Translations under genes and position numbers: made by a program
Shown: positions 62,389 to 64,000 of the stretch, one piece after another
Position numbering within the stretch: the first letter of the stretch is position 1
Layout: every line of letters begins with the position of its first letter
Notes under the pieces: generated by a model
The model's input: only the letters and a program-made list of their open reading frames with translations
Database searches by the model: none
Told to the model about the DNA's origin: nothing
Source of the DNA: Pseudophaeobacter sp965641885
GTDB lineage: Bacteria; Pseudomonadota; Alphaproteobacteria; Rhodobacterales; Rhodobacteraceae
Reading direction: 5' to 3'
Assembly: GCA_965641885.1 (NCBI GenBank)
Contig: OZ282574.1
Location: 1,674,001-1,738,000 of the forward strand
Length of the DNA stretch: 64,000 nt

Positions 62389-63278
62389 GAGCCCCTCGCG
62401 TAGGCGGGCCTGCATCGACCATGTTCGTAGTCAGTTCAAGGTTTCTGAACGACGGGTTTGTCGCGTTCTGGGCCAGCACCGATCCACACAACGCCGATTA
62501 CCACGTGGACGCGCTGACGAAGAACGCTTGGTCGAGGATATGATCGAGCTGACGCGCCAGTTTGGTCGATATGGCTACCGTCGAGTCGCTGCTCTGTTGA
62601 GAGACGCAGGCTGGCAAGTGAACGACAAACGCGTCGAACGGCTTTGGCGACGTGAGGGGCTTAAAGTGCCAATGAAACAATCAAAGAAAGGGCGGCTCTG
62701 GCTGAATGACGGATCATGTGTCCGCCTACGTCCTGAGTATCGTAATCACGTCTGGTCGTATGACCCTCGCCATTGTCGCTCGGACCAATGGCGCTCTCAA
62801 TGGCTCGATACACCACAGAACAGACGACGGCAGAGCCTTTAGGACGCTCAACATCTTGGATGAACACAGCCGGGAATGCCTGGCGATCCGGGTGAAGCGG
62901 AAGTTGAATTCGACGGAAGTAATCGACGCTCTTACGGATCTATTCATCCTACGAGGCTTGCCTGCCTACATCAGGTCGGACAATGGCCCAGAGTTCATCG
63001 CTGAGGCCGTCAGGGACTGGATCAAGGCGGTTGGGGCAAGGACTGCCTACATCGAGCCCGGGTCACCCTGGGAGAACGGATATTGTGAGAGCTTCAACGG
63101 GCGGATGCGCGACGAGTTGCTGAACGGCGAAATCTTCTACTCGCTACGTGAAGCCCAAATCATCATTGAAAGATGGAGGAGCCATTACAACACCAAACGA
63201 CCCCATAGTGCATTGGGCTACCGCCCACCTGCGCCACAGGCCATCGTTCCGATGGACCAAAGGCCAATCATGCACTAA
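62389..63278 (+). pseudogene. IS3-family OrfB (copy 3), disrupted
   Basis: Matches OrfB of copy 1 until VWSYD, where a 40-bp insertion replaces the FV-x part next to the first catalytic Asp, shifting the frame; the remainder (HHRTDDGRAFRTLNILDEHS to the end) is open. No functional transposase can be made without the insertion being removed. Confidence 0.92.
62766..62811 (-). repeat. Palindromic mini-insertion 3 (inverted copy of insertion 1)
   Basis: The reverse complement contains the same 36-bp core as insertion 1, without a mismatch that I can find, and the same net length of 40 bp. Confidence 0.9.
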
Positions 63279-63312
63279 CTTTCAAGTTGGACCACTCAAG
63301 TGGGGCTGCTCA

Positions 63313-63618
63313 GATGGCTTTTCCGTTGAACCCGGGCATTTCGGGCACCAGATTGCTGACCGATTTCCTTACCATGTCCAGTTCTTTGGTAAGCCTTTCC
63401 CCGAAGTCTATGACCTGACCGAAGCGTCACTGCCGACTCTTTTACCAGAGCGCATTGCGATGTGCGGTGATACACTTCACACAGATATACTCGGCGCCGC
63501 AGCCCGTGGTTGGAAGACAGTGCTTGTCACCCAAGATGGCCTATTTGCCGGCTATGATACGCAGCCATTCTCAGAACAGTCGTGCCTTTTTGCCGATTGG
63601 CAACTCAGCCGAATTTGA
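63313..63618 (+). pseudogene. C-terminal fragment of a HAD-IIA hydrolase
   Basis: Open from the IS right end to a TGA, reading FGHQIADRFPYHVQFFGKPF, PEVYDL, then IAMCGDTLHTDILGAAARGW and KTVLVTQDGLFAG. The GDTLHTDI motif IV (Mg2+-binding Asp) and the GKPFP Lys are intact, but motifs I and II are missing because the 5' half was lost at the IS boundary. Confidence 0.8.
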
Positions 63619-64000
63619 GCACCTCAGGAATGGAACATTTTGGCGGAAGTTCCAATCTGACTAGGCGATGACTATCTTCCTGTTCGGACGAGGTGTTTCA
63701 GTTTAGGGATTCCACGACGTTCACCTTTGAAAGTGACATCTCCAAAGTTCGCGCAGCCCAACAAGCGGCCATCCGCACAGCCATGGCGAAGGCTCGCTTT
63801 GTCCGGCACTGCCGTCGCTGGAAAACATTGCCATGAACGTCGGCTTTGTCAATTCATCCCTGAAGCGCCACAGCCGCTTCAAGCTGACAACGGTCATCAC
63901 AGCAACCACGCAGGTGCGCTGATGACCTAAAACTGAGTGCCGCACCGCCGCAAGTCTACTTCGAGCTCATTTGACCAAGAAGGACCAGCTCTTTAGGATG
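63619..64000. other. Gene-less spacer to the window end
   Basis: No supported gene. The sequence has the style of the dispersed spacer repeats (gcgaaggctcgctttgtccg). Confidence 0.4.

Larger units (their letters stand above)
61961..63312. mobile_element. IS3-family element (IS407 type), copy 3, degenerate
   Basis: Has both ends of copies 1 and 2 but is 1352 bp, 134 bp longer. The surplus is three insertions, of 40, 54 and 40 bp, each carrying a hairpin. Flanking 4-mers CTGT and GATG do not match. Confidence 0.93.

Overview
The window looks like an accessory, insertion-sequence-rich stretch of an alphaproteobacterium, most probably a marine Rhodobacterales (Roseobacter-group) strain. The grounds are protein-level resemblance to families common in that group: a TmpA/TmpB phosphonate pathway, a Ugp-type ABC operon, a LuxR/LuxI pair, RTX adhesins and IS110/IS1182/IS3 elements. 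Gene-poor spacers of 0.3-1.2 kb separate most transcription units and are filled with degenerate dispersed repeats. No rRNA, tRNA, CRISPR or recognisable replication gene is visible, so chromosome and plasmid cannot be told apart.

Layout. 0-3.5 kb: end of a secreted-protein gene, then an IS110 and an IS1182-type element. 4-10 kb: secreted carboxylesterase, HD phosphohydrolase, patatin phospholipase and a chemoreceptor. 10.5-12.7 kb: an OsmC protein and a MddA/NnrU-like membrane methyltransferase, divergent from a HxlR regulator. 13.0-14.2 kb: intact IS3 (IS407-type) element with 4-bp target duplication. 14.7-17.9 kb: a 1042-residue RTX repeat protein. 18.5-21.4 kb: GNAT enzyme and hybrid histidine kinase. 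22.4-29.6 kb: a six-gene operon of a Ugp-type ABC importer plus two tandem metallophosphoesterases, divergent from a LysR regulator. 30-33 kb: five copies of a 21-bp motif, a DUF6680-like/beta-flower gene pair, and a YjhX toxin/YjhQ acetyltransferase module. 33.6-37 kb: LysR, tmpA, tmpB and a ureidoglycolate-lyase-like gene whose 3' end is cut by a 1512-bp IS3 element. 38.7-40.5 kb: XRE regulator and luxR/luxI. 41-53 kb: a block of redox enzymes and small membrane proteins interleaved with six regulators. 53.4-58 kb: IS407-type copy 2, a small Cys/His-rich exported protein, an IS110, and an inverted identical copy of the 1512-bp IS3 with 9-bp direct repeats. 58.8-64 kb: a second chemoreceptor, a prophage lysozyme fragment, IS407-type copy 3 broken by three palindromic insertions, and a HAD-IIA fragment.

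How the parts fit. Two units point to organophosphorus scavenging: the ABC/phosphoesterase operon (phosphodiester import and hydrolysis, inferred) and tmpAB (conversion of a trimethylaminoethyl phosphonate to glycine betaine and phosphate, by family knowledge). The rest is a mosaic shaped by IS activity. Two junctions lack target duplications and have cut genes on both sides, so local deletions have occurred. The most unusual structural signals are the hairpin mini-insertions inside IS407-type copy 3, a perfect 206-bp inverted repeat 15 kb apart, the 21-bp motif cluster at 30 kb, and the dispersed spacer repeat family.
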